DNA of 64,000 bases from Pleomorphomonas sp. T1.2MG-36 (GTDB lineage Bacteria > Pseudomonadota > Alphaproteobacteria > Rhizobiales > Pleomorphomonadaceae), in NCBI RefSeq assembly GCF_950100655.1, contig NZ_CATNLY010000023.1:248001-312000 (forward strand). The letters are read 5' to 3'. Below, piece after piece: positions 26,412-35,226 of this stretch. Under the pieces are notes generated by a model. The model did not search any database, was not told where the DNA came from, and worked only from the letters and a program-made list of their open reading frames with translations. The stretch's first letter is position 1. Each line of letters opens with the position of its first letter. Made by a program: the position numbers and the translations under genes.

Positions 26412-27479
26412 TCAAGCCTTTCCCGTAATGGTGCCGACACGGATCCGGTAGATGATCGCCTTGTCGGTTTCCGACAGGGCCTTGGACAGGGAGCGGTCTT
26501 CTTCTATTTCTGCGAACGGAAGCTCCATGTCGTTCATGAAGATGCGCTCGCAAAATTTCGCTCCTGGCGCGGCGGCGTCGAGGACGCCCTTCCAGCAGGA
26601 AGAGTACAAATCGGTTCCGCAATAGGAACCGAAATCAGATAGCGAGAAGCCGTCGATGGCGCCAACGTCGAGTTCGCCAAGATCGGCGAGGCCACCTTCG
26701 ACGATCCGCAGCCGCGATAGCCTTTCGCGGATCCTCTGGTAGTTTTCCGGCCTGAGATGAACGGGAAGCGCGCCGTCCGCCTGATGAGCACCACGAAAAA
26801 TCAGTATGGCGAAGTCGCTGTCGCGGAACAGAAAGGAACGAGATGCCCGCATGAAGTCGGATGCCAAACGTCTGGCGACATCCCGAGGCGGGGGAAGAAA
26901 CGCGCCGCCGGGCTCCCGCACGACCCACCGCCAGATCCAGTCGCGGCCGATCAACTTGATGACGGCGCGCAGTCGGTTATCGCCGAACTTCTGCCCCCAC
27001 AGACCGGCCTGCTCTTCGACGTCCGGTGCGGCGAGCAGGGCGTCGAGCGCCCTGCCGCGAAAGAGTCTGAGAAACCGAGCGTTCCAGCGCAGTAGCTTTT
27101 CCCACTTTCCGGCGTACCAGACACCCGCTTCAACGAGGGCGCGGCGGCGATCCCAATAGCCCCGCACGGCGGGAGAAAGGCAGTGGCGGAGCCGATCATA
27201 CGCTGTGCCTCGGGTCGCACTTGGCGACACGCCGAGAAACGCCAGGAACTCGTCGCGCTCGAAGCTTTCGATGGCAGCGACCTTCAGCGCCAGCAGGGCG
27301 TTCTGCGCCGGATTCACGTCGAGTGCGACGATCTCCTCGGCATCGGACATCAGCAGATCCAGAGGCCTCGTACCCGAGCCGGTCAGGCACAGGATGCGCC
27401 CTGCCCCGGCAAGGGCGGCGAGTTCGGTTTCGCCGTCTTCGTTCGACGACGAGAAATTGAGATTCTGAAAGAAATCCAT
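26412..27479 (-). CDS. BtaA-like (DUF3419) SAM-dependent 3-amino-3-carboxypropyl transferase
   Basis: This 355-residue protein matches the DUF3419/BtaA family, whose known member transfers the 3-amino-3-carboxypropyl group of S-adenosylmethionine to diacylglycerol on the way to betaine lipids. The SAM-site region LCLTGSGTRPLDLL is near residue 30, and VALDVNPAQNALLALK near 52 carries the acidic and NPAQ residues typical of the family. A second conserved block, GYWDRRRALVEAG, lies near 108. AGGAG precedes the ATG. The gene is divergent from a KAS III/reductase/hydrolase/ligase operon across a shared operator array, so its acceptor may be a product of that operon rather than diacylglycerol. No BtaB-type N-methyltransferase is adjacent. 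Confidence 0.75.
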   Translation of the reverse strand: MDFFQNLNFSSSNEDGETELAALAGAGRILCLTGSGTRPLDLLMSDAEEIVALDVNPAQNALLALKVAAIESFERDEFLAFLGVSPSATRGTAYDRLRHCLSPAVRGYWDRRRALVEAGVWYAGKWEKLLRWNARFLRLFRGRALDALLAAPDVEEQAGLWGQKFGDNRLRAVIKLIGRDWIWRWVVREPGGAFLPPPRDVARRLASDFMRASRSFLFRDSDFAILIFRGAHQADGALPVHLRPENYQRIRERLSRLRIVEGGLADLGELDVGAIDGFSLSDFGSYCGTDLYSSCWKGVLDAAAPGAKFCERIFMNDMELPFAEIEEDRSLSKALSETDKAIIYRIRVGTITGKA

Positions 27480-27602
27480 TGAATCTCCTATCGATCCGAT
27501 TGTGCACGACGTCGGCGCAGACTGACCTGGCTGGCAAGGTCTCGCGCCGGGCCGCTGCGGTCAAGGAGAGCGGCACGAGTGGTTCACCTTGCTCGACCTC
27601 AA

Positions 27603-27672
27603 TTTGAACGCCGTTCAAATGAGGATTGAACGACGTTCATGCCAATGCTATACAGAGTTTGAACGACGTTCA
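27603..27672. promoter_or_regulatory. Three tandem copies of operator palindrome TGAACGNCGTTCA
   Basis: Copy 1 is TTTGAACGCCGTTCAAA at 27603-27619, copy 2 is TGAACGACGTTCA at 27627-27639 and copy 3 is the same 13-mer at 27660-27672. The centres are 22 and 33 bases apart, so all three fall on one face of the helix. The array lies between the divergent BtaA-like and KAS III genes and covers a good plus-strand promoter. Palindromes of this kind are typical of TetR-family repressors, but none is encoded next to it. Confidence 0.8.
27626..27654 (+). promoter_or_regulatory. Sigma70-type promoter overlapped by operator copy 2
   Basis: TTGAAC at 27626-27631 and TATACA at 27649-27654 are separated by 17 bases. 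The -35 hexamer is inside operator copy 2, and operator copy 3 sits at the expected start of transcription (about 27660-27672). It would drive the KAS III operon with a leader of roughly 420 bases. That leader (27673-28069) has open frames but no protein I recognise. Confidence 0.6.
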
Positions 27673-28083
27673 CAACATAGGATCGTCCCATCATGAAGTC
27701 CGGATCGCCAAGCCTACCGGAGAGATGGCCTCCCCCGCCGTCGTCAACGCACCGGCCGCCGAACCCCGATCAAGATCCCGCGGCAACCGCCATGCCGCCG
27801 CCCCCCCACCGAGGAGACACATTCCGACGGTCGAATCCCTACCGCTTCCCGCCTCCGGCACGGTCGGATCCGCCGCCGTCGCCCGCGTGGTGCGGCACCG
27901 GCCGCTTGAAATCGTCGGTTCGTATCGGAGAATCGGTCTTTCCTGTTCTCCGGCTGACGATACGAGTGCATTGAAGCGACAACCGAGTGCCGGGCGGACA
28001 AATCGCGCGATGACCGGTCGTCAACCGATCGACTCGGATACCGGGGTCCCTCGCTTCGGGTGATCCTTTGGAGGACAAAGCCA

Positions 28084-29082
28084 ATGACCGCGATCAGAGG
28101 CATGGCGATTCTGGGAACCGGCGCTGTTCTGCCACGCAGCAAGGTGACAGCCGCAGACGTCGATGCCCGCGCGGGCAAGCGGGCCGGATGGACGAAGCAG
28201 CGCATCGGCGTGATCGATCGCTATTTCTGCGAGGATGAAAGCCAGATCGACCTGGCAGTCGCTGCCGCGAACCAGGCCTTGGCCGCCGCCGGATGCCTCG
28301 CCGAGGAGATCGACGTGGTCGTCGCCGCCGCTGCCGTGCCCTATCAGCCGATCCCGGCGACGGCTCCGCTGATCCAGCGTCGGCTCGGCATCCCAGAGGG
28401 GCGATGCGCGGCCTTCGACGTCAATTCCACCTGCCTCAGCTTCGTGACCGCTCTCGACATGCTGGCCTCCCACATCGCCCTCGGACGGTATCGCCGGGGC
28501 CTGATCGTGTCGGCCGAAGTCGCCTCGCGCGGTCTGCCGTGGGACGAACGCCCCGAGGTCGCGGCGCTGTTCGGCGACGGCGCCGCCGCCGCCATCGTGG
28601 GGACGGGCGCAGGAAACCAGGGGATCGTCGCCGCGCGGCTGGAGACCTATCCTTCGGGTTACGAGGATTGCGAGCTTGCTGCTGGCGGCACGCGGTTCGA
28701 CTTCAACCGTCAACGGGCGGAGTTTGCCCGTCATTCCTTGTTTCGCATGGACGGCAAGGCGCTGTTCCGCCGAACGCTGGAGCAGTTCGATGGCTTTCTC
28801 GATCGCCTGCTCGGCGAATGCGACTGGCACCGCGAGGATGTCAACGTCGTCGTCCCCCATCAGGCGAGCCCTGGAGCGCTGCATCATCTGATAAAGCGAT
28901 GCGGTTTTCGCCAGGAGCAGATCATCGACATCATTGCCCGGCAGGGTAACCAGATCGCGGCGTCGTTGCCCTCGGCCCTTCATGAGGCTCGTATCGCCGG
29001 ACATCTGCACTCGGGTGCGAAGGTTCTTCTTCTTGGAACGTCCGCCGGTATTTCCCTCGGCGGCCTTGCCCTGATCGCGTGA
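28084..29082 (+). CDS. 3-oxoacyl-ACP synthase III-like enzyme (FabH/OleA fold)
   Basis: This 332-residue thiolase-fold protein has the full Cys-His-Asn triad of KAS III: Cys117 in NSTCLSF, His259 in VVPHQAS and Asn289 in RQGNQIAAS. It should join an acyl-CoA or acyl-ACP to a second thioester by Claisen condensation. The start at 28084 follows GGAGG, which is stronger than anything near the earlier ATG at 28060. It opens a tightly packed four-gene operon with reductase, metallo-hydrolase and adenylate-forming enzyme genes, so a specialised product is more likely than general fatty acid synthesis. Relation to OleA of long-chain olefin synthesis is possible by context only. Confidence 0.85.
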   Translation: MTAIRGMAILGTGAVLPRSKVTAADVDARAGKRAGWTKQRIGVIDRYFCEDESQIDLAVAAANQALAAAGCLAEEIDVVVAAAAVPYQPIPATAPLIQRRLGIPEGRCAAFDVNSTCLSFVTALDMLASHIALGRYRRGLIVSAEVASRGLPWDERPEVAALFGDGAAAAIVGTGAGNQGIVAARLETYPSGYEDCELAAGGTRFDFNRQRAEFARHSLFRMDGKALFRRTLEQFDGFLDRLLGECDWHREDVNVVVPHQASPGALHHLIKRCGFRQEQIIDIIARQGNQIAASLPSALHEARIAGHLHSGAKVLLLGTSAGISLGGLALIA

Positions 29083-29089
29083 GGCGGAC

Positions 29090-30073
29090 ATGCGCGCCAT
29101 CGTTACCGGAGCAACCGGATTTCTCGGATCGAGACTTGCCCTTCGGTTCAAGGCGGAGGGCTGGGAGGTTGCCGGCATCGGCCGCAATCCCGAACGTGGG
29201 CGGTGGCTGACCGAACGCGGCATCAGCTTCTTCCCCCTTGACCTGACCACACCCGGCGGCGGCGATGCCCTGCGTGCCTTCGGATCGGCCGATCTGTTCG
29301 TTCATGCCGGAGGGCTGTCGTCGGCTTTCGGCCGGCGTCGGGATTTTCTCTCCGCCAACGTCACCGGGACGCGCATGGCATTGGAGTTGGCCCGCCGCGC
29401 GAACGTCCGCCGTTTCATCTTCATCTCGTCACCGTCGGTATATGCCCGGTTTTGCGACCAGTTCGACCTTCCGGAAACGGCGCCGCTGCCACAACCGCTA
29501 ACGCCCTATGCGGACAGCAAGGCAAGGGCCGAGACGATCGTCCTCGGCAACGCGGATCTGTCGCCGATCGTCTTGCGCCCCCGCGCCATGTACGGACCGG
29601 GCGACACGGCGCTTCTTCCCCGATTGCTCCGCGCCGCCCAAGGAGGAAGGCTGCCGCTTCTGCGCGGCGGCGAGGCGCTCACCAACCTGACCCATGTCGA
29701 CGACGCGGTCGACGCGATCCTCGCCGCCGGCAGAGCCGGTCCGGAGGCCGGCGGAGAGATCTTCAACGTGGCCGGCAGCGAGGTCCTGCGGCTGACCGAA
29801 GTCGTCGAGCGCGTGGCCGAGCGCGTTGGCCTCGAGATTTCCTGGCGCCGCGTGCCATGGACCGTGGCGCTTGCGCTCGCCCGCCTGTTCGAAGCGCTGG
29901 CGCGGCTCACGCCCGGCATGCCCGAGCCCGCGGTGACCGTTCACGGGTTGACCGCTTTCGCCTTCAGCCAGACGCTCGACACGTCGAAGGCGCAGGCCCT
30001 CCTGGGGTTCGTCCCGCAAGTGCTGTTCAAGGACGGGCTGGAACGGACACTCGGCGCGGGGGAAAAGAGATGA
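29090..30073 (+). CDS. NAD(P)-dependent epimerase/3-beta-HSD-type reductase (OleD-like)
   Basis: This 327-residue protein is an extended SDR with the cofactor motif GATGFLG at 7-13 and catalytic YADSK (Tyr-x-x-x-Lys) near 143-147. SSPSVY near 121 supplies the Ser. The protein resembles the 3-beta-hydroxysteroid dehydrogenase/NAD-epimerase group, which includes OleD, a reductase of 2-alkyl-3-oxoacids. It starts seven bases after the KAS III stop and overlaps the metallo-hydrolase gene by ATGA. In this setting it most likely reduces the 3-keto product of the KAS III enzyme. A sugar-nucleotide role is unlikely, since no glycosylation genes are nearby. Confidence 0.85.
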   Translation: MRAIVTGATGFLGSRLALRFKAEGWEVAGIGRNPERGRWLTERGISFFPLDLTTPGGGDALRAFGSADLFVHAGGLSSAFGRRRDFLSANVTGTRMALELARRANVRRFIFISSPSVYARFCDQFDLPETAPLPQPLTPYADSKARAETIVLGNADLSPIVLRPRAMYGPGDTALLPRLLRAAQGGRLPLLRGGEALTNLTHVDDAVDAILAAGRAGPEAGGEIFNVAGSEVLRLTEVVERVAERVGLEISWRRVPWTVALALARLFEALARLTPGMPEPAVTVHGLTAFAFSQTLDTSKAQALLGFVPQVLFKDGLERTLGAGEKR

Positions 30074-30897
30074 ATCGCCCGATCTTTCCGGTCAGCGCGA
30101 CGGTCAGGGTCTGGAGGTGGCTGGTGCTTGCCGGTGGCGGCTGGCAGAGGCTCGACCTTGCCGTCCGCTACGGGATCTGGGCGCGCCCAGGAACAGCGCC
30201 GATCCTGGTCGATACCGGCTACGGAGGGCGCAGTTGCGTTTCGCCCGAACGATCGTTGCCGCTCAAGCTCTACGGCCGCGTCCTGCGCCCGCGCCTCAGT
30301 CCGGATGACCTGATGGCGGCGCGTCTCGCTCGGCTCGGCTTCACGCCCGGCGACGTGCGGCTCGCCATCGTCACCCATTTCCATGCCGATCATATCGACG
30401 GACTGAAGGACCTGCCAGCGGCGCATTTCCTGGTTTCGGCCGAGGCATGGCAGGAGGTGTCGCGTCTCGGCCGACTGGGTCGGCTCGGCTCCGGCATCTT
30501 CGACGAACTCATGCCGGCGGATTTCCGGTCTCGGATATCCTTCATCGAGGACCTGCCTCGACGAATCTTGCCGTTTGACCTCGGCGAGGGCCACGACGTC
30601 CTCGGCGACGGATCGTTGCTCGCGCTGCCGCTCACCGGACATGCGCCCGGCCATTTCGGCCTTCTCTGGCCAGACCTCGATCCGCCACTCCTCTATGGCG
30701 TCGACGCCCAATGGCTCTGGCAGGCCATCGCGGAAGACCGCGCGCCCTATCTCGCCACACGCCTCGTCGCCCATGACAGGACGACCTCGCTTGCGACCAT
30801 GGCCCGCCTCCGCGCCTTCGCCGAGGCGGGCGGCGAGGTGGTTCTCTGCCACGATCCGTCGCCCAACCCCACCCGTTCTCCCAGGGGAAAAGCATGA
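30070..30897 (+). CDS. MBL-fold metallo-hydrolase
   Basis: This 275-residue protein is a metallo-beta-lactamase-fold hydrolase with the zinc motif THFHADHIDG near residues 99-108, a further His in TGHAPGHFGL near 196 and Asp in YGVDAQWLW near 215. A late His in VVLCHDPSP near 262 completes the metal site. This layout is shared with lactonases (AHL-lactonase group) and thioester hydrolases. It is coupled by four-base overlaps to the reductase gene before and the adenylate-forming enzyme gene after, so it should act on an intermediate of the same pathway. The longer upstream frame is overlap with the reductase gene. Confidence 0.87.
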   Translation: MNRPIFPVSATVRVWRWLVLAGGGWQRLDLAVRYGIWARPGTAPILVDTGYGGRSCVSPERSLPLKLYGRVLRPRLSPDDLMAARLARLGFTPGDVRLAIVTHFHADHIDGLKDLPAAHFLVSAEAWQEVSRLGRLGRLGSGIFDELMPADFRSRISFIEDLPRRILPFDLGEGHDVLGDGSLLALPLTGHAPGHFGLLWPDLDPPLLYGVDAQWLWQAIAEDRAPYLATRLVAHDRTTSLATMARLRAFAEAGGEVVLCHDPSPNPTRSPRGKA

Positions 30898-32183
30898 AGG
30901 ATCGAGGCTGGCCCATCGCACGACTGGTCCGCGCCTGGTGGCGAACCCGCCGACTGGCGTCCACGCTTCACACGCGCACCGACCTGGAACGCTGGCAGAA
31001 CCGGCGGATCGCTCGATGGATGGCGGAGGCCCTGCCAGGCATACCCTTCTATTCCCGTTTCGACGTCCGCCAGCTGGAGGATCTCCCCGTCGTCGACAAA
31101 TCGGTTCTGATGGCAGATTTCGGCGCCTTCAACCGCGCGGGCATCGACGGGGAAACCGGATGGCGCATCTTCGCCGGCGAGGAGCGGGCTCCGGCCGGCT
31201 TCCACGTCGGAGCCAGCACCGGCACCAGCGGCAACCGCGGACTTTACGTGATTTCCGACGCCGAGCGCTACGAATGGCTCGGCGTTCTGCTCGCCAAGGC
31301 TCTGCCGCGCTACCCTTTCGAAGGCGCCAGAATCGCCCTGGTTCTGCCGCAGGTCTCGGCCCTCTACGGCGCGACCAACCGCGCACCGCGCCTGTCTCTC
31401 CGCTTCTTCGATCTCAAGGCGGGCCTCGAAGCGCTCGCCCCGGCAATAGGCGACTGGAAGCCGGACATCCTGATCGCGCCGCCCAAGGTCCTGCGCTGGC
31501 TGGCCGAGCGCAGCCCGCCCGCCGGAATCAGGCGCCTGTTTTCCGGTGCCGAGGTGCTGGACACACCCGACCGAGCGATCATCGAGCGGGGCTTTGGGGT
31601 GCCTGTTCGCGAGATCTATATGGCCACCGAGGGGCTGCTTGGTGTCGCCTGCGAGCACGGGACCATCCATCTCGTCGAGGACGCCCTGCATTTCGAACTC
31701 GAACCCGTCGGCAGCGATGGACTGGTCTCTCCCGTCATCACCGACTTCACTCGCACCACTCAGATCATGGCGCGCTACCGGATGAACGATCTCCTGCGCC
31801 TGCGAAAGAGACCATGCCCTTGCGGTTCCCCCTTGCGCGCCCTCGCCGAGATCGTCGGGCGGGCGGACGACATCCTGTCGCTGCCGGCGATCGACGGCGA
31901 CCGGCTTGTCGACGTCACTCCCGACATCCTGCGCAACGTCATCCTGGATTGCGATGGACGCATCACCGACTTCAGGCTGGTACAGGTCGGGCTCGACCGA
32001 TTGACCCTTTCACTGCCCGAACCGATCTCGGATCTGGGTCCAGGGGTTTGCGGAGCAGTTGGACGGCTTTTCGCACGACTCGGCATCCAGGCTACGATAG
32101 AATTCAACGTCGGCCTCCCGGCCAATGGAATCGCCAAAATCCGGCGCGTCGAACGACGCTGGAGGGCAACTGGCGGAGCATGA
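30894..32183 (+). CDS. Adenylate-forming enzyme, PaaK/F390-synthetase-related
   Basis: This 429-residue protein belongs to the ANL superfamily branch containing phenylacetate-CoA ligase and F390-synthetase-like proteins. The phosphate-binding loop is ASTGTSGNRG near residue 104, an adenine-site motif YMATEG lies near 243, and YRMNDLLRL followed by CPCG (near 297-312) is typical of the PaaK branch. It should activate a carboxylic acid as an acyl-adenylate, then pass it to a thiol, hydroxyl or amine. It is the last gene of the operon and is coupled to the metallo-hydrolase gene by ATGA. It is at the short end for the family and keeps only a small C-terminal domain. Confidence 0.82.
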   Translation: MKDRGWPIARLVRAWWRTRRLASTLHTRTDLERWQNRRIARWMAEALPGIPFYSRFDVRQLEDLPVVDKSVLMADFGAFNRAGIDGETGWRIFAGEERAPAGFHVGASTGTSGNRGLYVISDAERYEWLGVLLAKALPRYPFEGARIALVLPQVSALYGATNRAPRLSLRFFDLKAGLEALAPAIGDWKPDILIAPPKVLRWLAERSPPAGIRRLFSGAEVLDTPDRAIIERGFGVPVREIYMATEGLLGVACEHGTIHLVEDALHFELEPVGSDGLVSPVITDFTRTTQIMARYRMNDLLRLRKRPCPCGSPLRALAEIVGRADDILSLPAIDGDRLVDVTPDILRNVILDCDGRITDFRLVQVGLDRLTLSLPEPISDLGPGVCGAVGRLFARLGIQATIEFNVGLPANGIAKIRRVERRWRATGGA

Positions 32184-32587
32184 AACGTCAAAGGATGCCA
32201 GGTCCGCTTGAAAGAGAAACCGTAGGCGGAGACTGTTTCATTCCTGCGGGCAGACGTGCACCAGCGCGACCGTGAGAAGAACGGTTCTGCGGTTGGGACA
32301 TCGCGTTTCCAAGAGCACCTCGCGCACCACACAATGAACTTCGGAACGTCCGGCGCTGCGCGCTTGCTCGCGACGGCGGCGCCTGCAAGCGGTCGGTTCG
32401 AGGACACGATCCTCATCGGTTTCCGTGCGGCGGGATCAAGCCCGAGGCTACGGGCATACGTCAGATTCCGGGCAAGACGCCCAAAGGCTTGCCCTTCCGA
32501 CGCCGCAGAGACAGGATGAGGGAAAGCCTTGGCTGCTGCGGGCCACCGTGAGCCGGCTCCTCCCCGTATCGACCGAGGCGCGTCTCC
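32184..32587. other. 400-base gap between the adenylate-forming enzyme and LysR genes
   Basis: No frame in this stretch resembles a known protein. Short open frames are present on both strands but have unlikely composition and no ribosome sites. No strong terminator hairpin is seen after the operon. Confidence 0.4.
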
Positions 32588-33499
32588 ATGCTGTTCAGTG
32601 CCGATGAGCTCAACGCCTTCATTCTCACCGCGCGCTGCGGCTCGTTCGCGGGGGCGGCCCAACGGCTCAACAAGGTGCCGAATGCCGTAAGCTATACCAT
32701 TCACAAGCTTGAGGATGCGGTCGGCGTGCCGCTGTTCGAGCGCCAGGGCAAACAGCTCCAGCCGACCGAAGCAGGAATCTATTTTCTGAAGCGCTCGGAG
32801 ATGGTTCTCGAGGAACTGGTGGCCATGCGCGAGGCCACCCAGCGCATCGGCAAGGGCTTCGAGGCGGAGTTGCGACTTTCGGTCAACAACATCGTCAGTC
32901 TCAGGCCGTTGCTCCCGATCCTTGCCGAGAGCGAGCGTCTGTTTCCGCAAACGGAGATACGCCTCACAACGGACGTGCACAACGGCGTCTGGGACTCGCT
33001 GGTCAACAAACGCGCCGACATCGCCATCGGCGCTCCAAACGAGGTCGTCAGCGGCGCGGATATCGTTGCCCGCGAACAGGGCGAGGTGACCTGGGTGTTC
33101 GCCATCAGCCCCGATCACCCGATCGCGTCCGAGGAGGAGCCGATCGCCACCGAGCGGTTGCGGCCTTATCCGGCGATCTGCATTGCCGACACGTCGATCC
33201 GGCTCGAACCGAAGGTGGCCTGGCAACTGCACGGGCAGAAGGCGATGGTGGCGCCGGACTATCAGCACAAGATCCGCATGCATCTGGCAGGTATCGGCAT
33301 AGGCTTCCTGCCCAGCCAGTTCGCAGCACCGTATCTTGCGACCGGTGAACTTGTCGGCAAGCAGGTGGAAAACCCAAAACCGCCGACGCCGATGTTCATT
33401 GCCTGGCACCGGGCCCGCGGCGGCCCCTGCCACGGCTGGTGGCTTGAGAAGCTGGCCGATCCGGCTCTTCGGGCCGCCATGATCGGCAGCCCGCAATAG
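32588..33499 (+). CDS. LysR-family transcriptional regulator (AllS-like)
   Basis: This 303-residue protein has a LysR helix-turn-helix at 1-65 (GSFAGAAQRLNKVPNAVSYTIHKLE) and an effector domain. Several effector-domain stretches resemble, from memory, Escherichia coli AllS, the activator of anaerobic allantoin use: NNIVSLRPLL, GVWDSLVNKRADIAIG and HLAGIGIGFLPSQ. It converges on an operon that contains an AllFGH-like set and carbamate kinase, the same functions AllS serves, so it is the natural regulator for that operon even though the operon promoter is 7.6 kb away. Confidence 0.85.
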   Translation: MLFSADELNAFILTARCGSFAGAAQRLNKVPNAVSYTIHKLEDAVGVPLFERQGKQLQPTEAGIYFLKRSEMVLEELVAMREATQRIGKGFEAELRLSVNNIVSLRPLLPILAESERLFPQTEIRLTTDVHNGVWDSLVNKRADIAIGAPNEVVSGADIVAREQGEVTWVFAISPDHPIASEEEPIATERLRPYPAICIADTSIRLEPKVAWQLHGQKAMVAPDYQHKIRMHLAGIGIGFLPSQFAAPYLATGELVGKQVENPKPPTPMFIAWHRARGGPCHGWWLEKLADPALRAAMIGSPQ

Positions 33500-33607
33500 G
33501 ACGAGGCCCCGGCAAGGGCCACTCATGCGCAGCGGCGCCTTGGCATAGGTGAGCCGCCGGACCGGACAACGCCGAGCCGACGGCACATCTTCTTCAGGGA
33601 ATGGTGG

Positions 33608-35209
33608 TCAGGCTTCTCCGCCTTCCTGGCCGGCAATCGGCGACCAGTCCCACTTTCCGTCCTCGCTTCTCTGGCGGACGGCGAGGACCGCCAGGACAAC
33701 GGCCGTCAGGCCGTAACCGAGCGTCACCGTCGGGGAGGCGTTGAAGGCCATCTGTCCGCTATGGATCAGTCCGAAGAAGGACAGCACCGTTGCCGCCGCC
33801 GCGTAGACGCTGGCCCAGTTGAAGCGGCGATCGATGATGAAGGCGGCGATGGCTCCCATCAGAAGGCCAGCCAGCACGGCGCCGCCTCCAGTGATGGTCA
33901 TCCCATGATAGAGCACGCCGTTCTGCTCCATGCCCGACACCACTTCGGGCGGCAGCGGACGAGCAACGGCTCCGGCAGCGGAAAGAGCACCATCCACCTG
34001 ACTCTTGGCCCACTCGGCGATGTTCGGCACCAGGGCGAGGATGATGGCCGGAGCATGGCGCTTGGGCGTCACCTGGAAGGCCTGGGCACCGATGACGAGG
34101 CCGATGAACAGCAGGATCGGGACGATGGCGACCAGCGGGATCAGCGACAGCAGCAAGGCGGTCAGGCCGAGGAAGCACATCAGGGCGATGGAGACGCCGG
34201 TCGCCAGCGAGTAGCCGATGCGCCCACCCATCGCCTTCCAGCCGGGATGACCGATGTAGACGGCCGGCGGGAAGGGCGAGCCGAGCAGAGCGCCGACAAT
34301 GGCGCCGAGGCCATCGGCGGTCAGAACGGCCCGGAGGTTGAAGTGATCGCCGCCGGCTGCCGCCGACTCGACGTTGTTGAGGATCTCCGTGAAGTTGAAG
34401 ATGCCAAGCGGGATGGCCGTGACCAGAAGCGGCCAGACCATGGCCGACGGCACGGAGAACACGTCACCGCTGAAGCTCGGCAGATGGAGCGAGAAGTTGG
34501 ACGTGGCGGCCATGACGGCGGCCGGTTGCATCAGATCACTCTGACCGAGAGCGACCGCGCCCCAACCGAGAGCGGAGCCGACCAGCACGACCGCGAGACC
34601 GCCGGGAATTCCGAACGGCAGGCGGACACCGCCGACCCAGTTGAGCAGGATGATGGCGAAGCAGACAAGGCCGATCCAGGCGCCCTCGAACATCTGGTAG
34701 GCCGGTCGCATGGCGATGAAGGCGATGGCGATGCCGGCCAATGTGCCGAGCATGGCGGCGCGCGGCGTATACTTGCGGATGGCCGGGCCGACAAACACGC
34801 CGGCAAGCACGATGATGCCGACGATCATCGCCCAGATGAGGCCAAGCTTCCAGGCCAGCATCCAGTCCTTGCTGACGAGATAGGCCGGCAGCATCACGAC
34901 GAAGACGACGATGAACATATGTGGCACGCTCGGCCCGTAGGGCAGAGCCGTGACGGTGTCACGCCCCTCGCGGCGAGCGAGACGGTAGGCGAGCCAGGCA
35001 TAGAAAAGATTGCCGAGCGGCAGCGCGATGCCGAGCGCCGGCAGGATGCGGCCGTAAACCGTCTCGGCCGGGATCTGGGCGACGTAGAGGGATAGACCGG
35101 ACAGCACCAGCACGTTCAGCAGCACGTTGGTGAACAATCCGAAGAAGGCATTCAAGTCGCCGTCGACCCACAGTTTCGGGGTGAAGGCAGTGGACTTCAA
35201 GGCAGTCAT
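33608..35209 (-). CDS. NCS2-like (xanthine/uracil permease family) transporter
   Basis: This 533-residue protein has about 12-13 membrane segments and distantly resembles the nucleobase permeases of the NCS2/AzgA group. The segment GGDHFNLRAVLTADGLGAIVGALLGSPFPPAVYIGHPG near 280-315 is the most conserved-looking part. It is the last gene of the ureide-type operon and would import the starting compound, perhaps a purine breakdown product or another carbamoyl compound. ATG 35209 with GGGAGA upstream is preferred to a GTG at 35230 that overlaps the previous stop. Confidence 0.8.
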   Translation of the reverse strand: MTALKSTAFTPKLWVDGDLNAFFGLFTNVLLNVLVLSGLSLYVAQIPAETVYGRILPALGIALPLGNLFYAWLAYRLARREGRDTVTALPYGPSVPHMFIVVFVVMLPAYLVSKDWMLAWKLGLIWAMIVGIIVLAGVFVGPAIRKYTPRAAMLGTLAGIAIAFIAMRPAYQMFEGAWIGLVCFAIILLNWVGGVRLPFGIPGGLAVVLVGSALGWGAVALGQSDLMQPAAVMAATSNFSLHLPSFSGDVFSVPSAMVWPLLVTAIPLGIFNFTEILNNVESAAAGGDHFNLRAVLTADGLGAIVGALLGSPFPPAVYIGHPGWKAMGGRIGYSLATGVSIALMCFLGLTALLLSLIPLVAIVPILLFIGLVIGAQAFQVTPKRHAPAIILALVPNIAEWAKSQVDGALSAAGAVARPLPPEVVSGMEQNGVLYHGMTITGGGAVLAGLLMGAIAAFIIDRRFNWASVYAAAATVLSFFGLIHSGQMAFNASPTVTLGYGLTAVVLAVLAVRQRSEDGKWDWSPIAGQEGGEA

Positions 35210-35226
35210 GACCTGATCTCCCGGTC

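Noticed and set aside
28021..29250. 409-codon minus-strand frame over the KAS III gene
   Set aside because: Antisense shadow of a gene with an intact catalytic triad; no ribosome site.
31775..33586. 603-codon minus-strand frame over the LysR gene
   Set aside because: Antisense to the LysR gene and the end of the adenylating enzyme gene; no domain seen.
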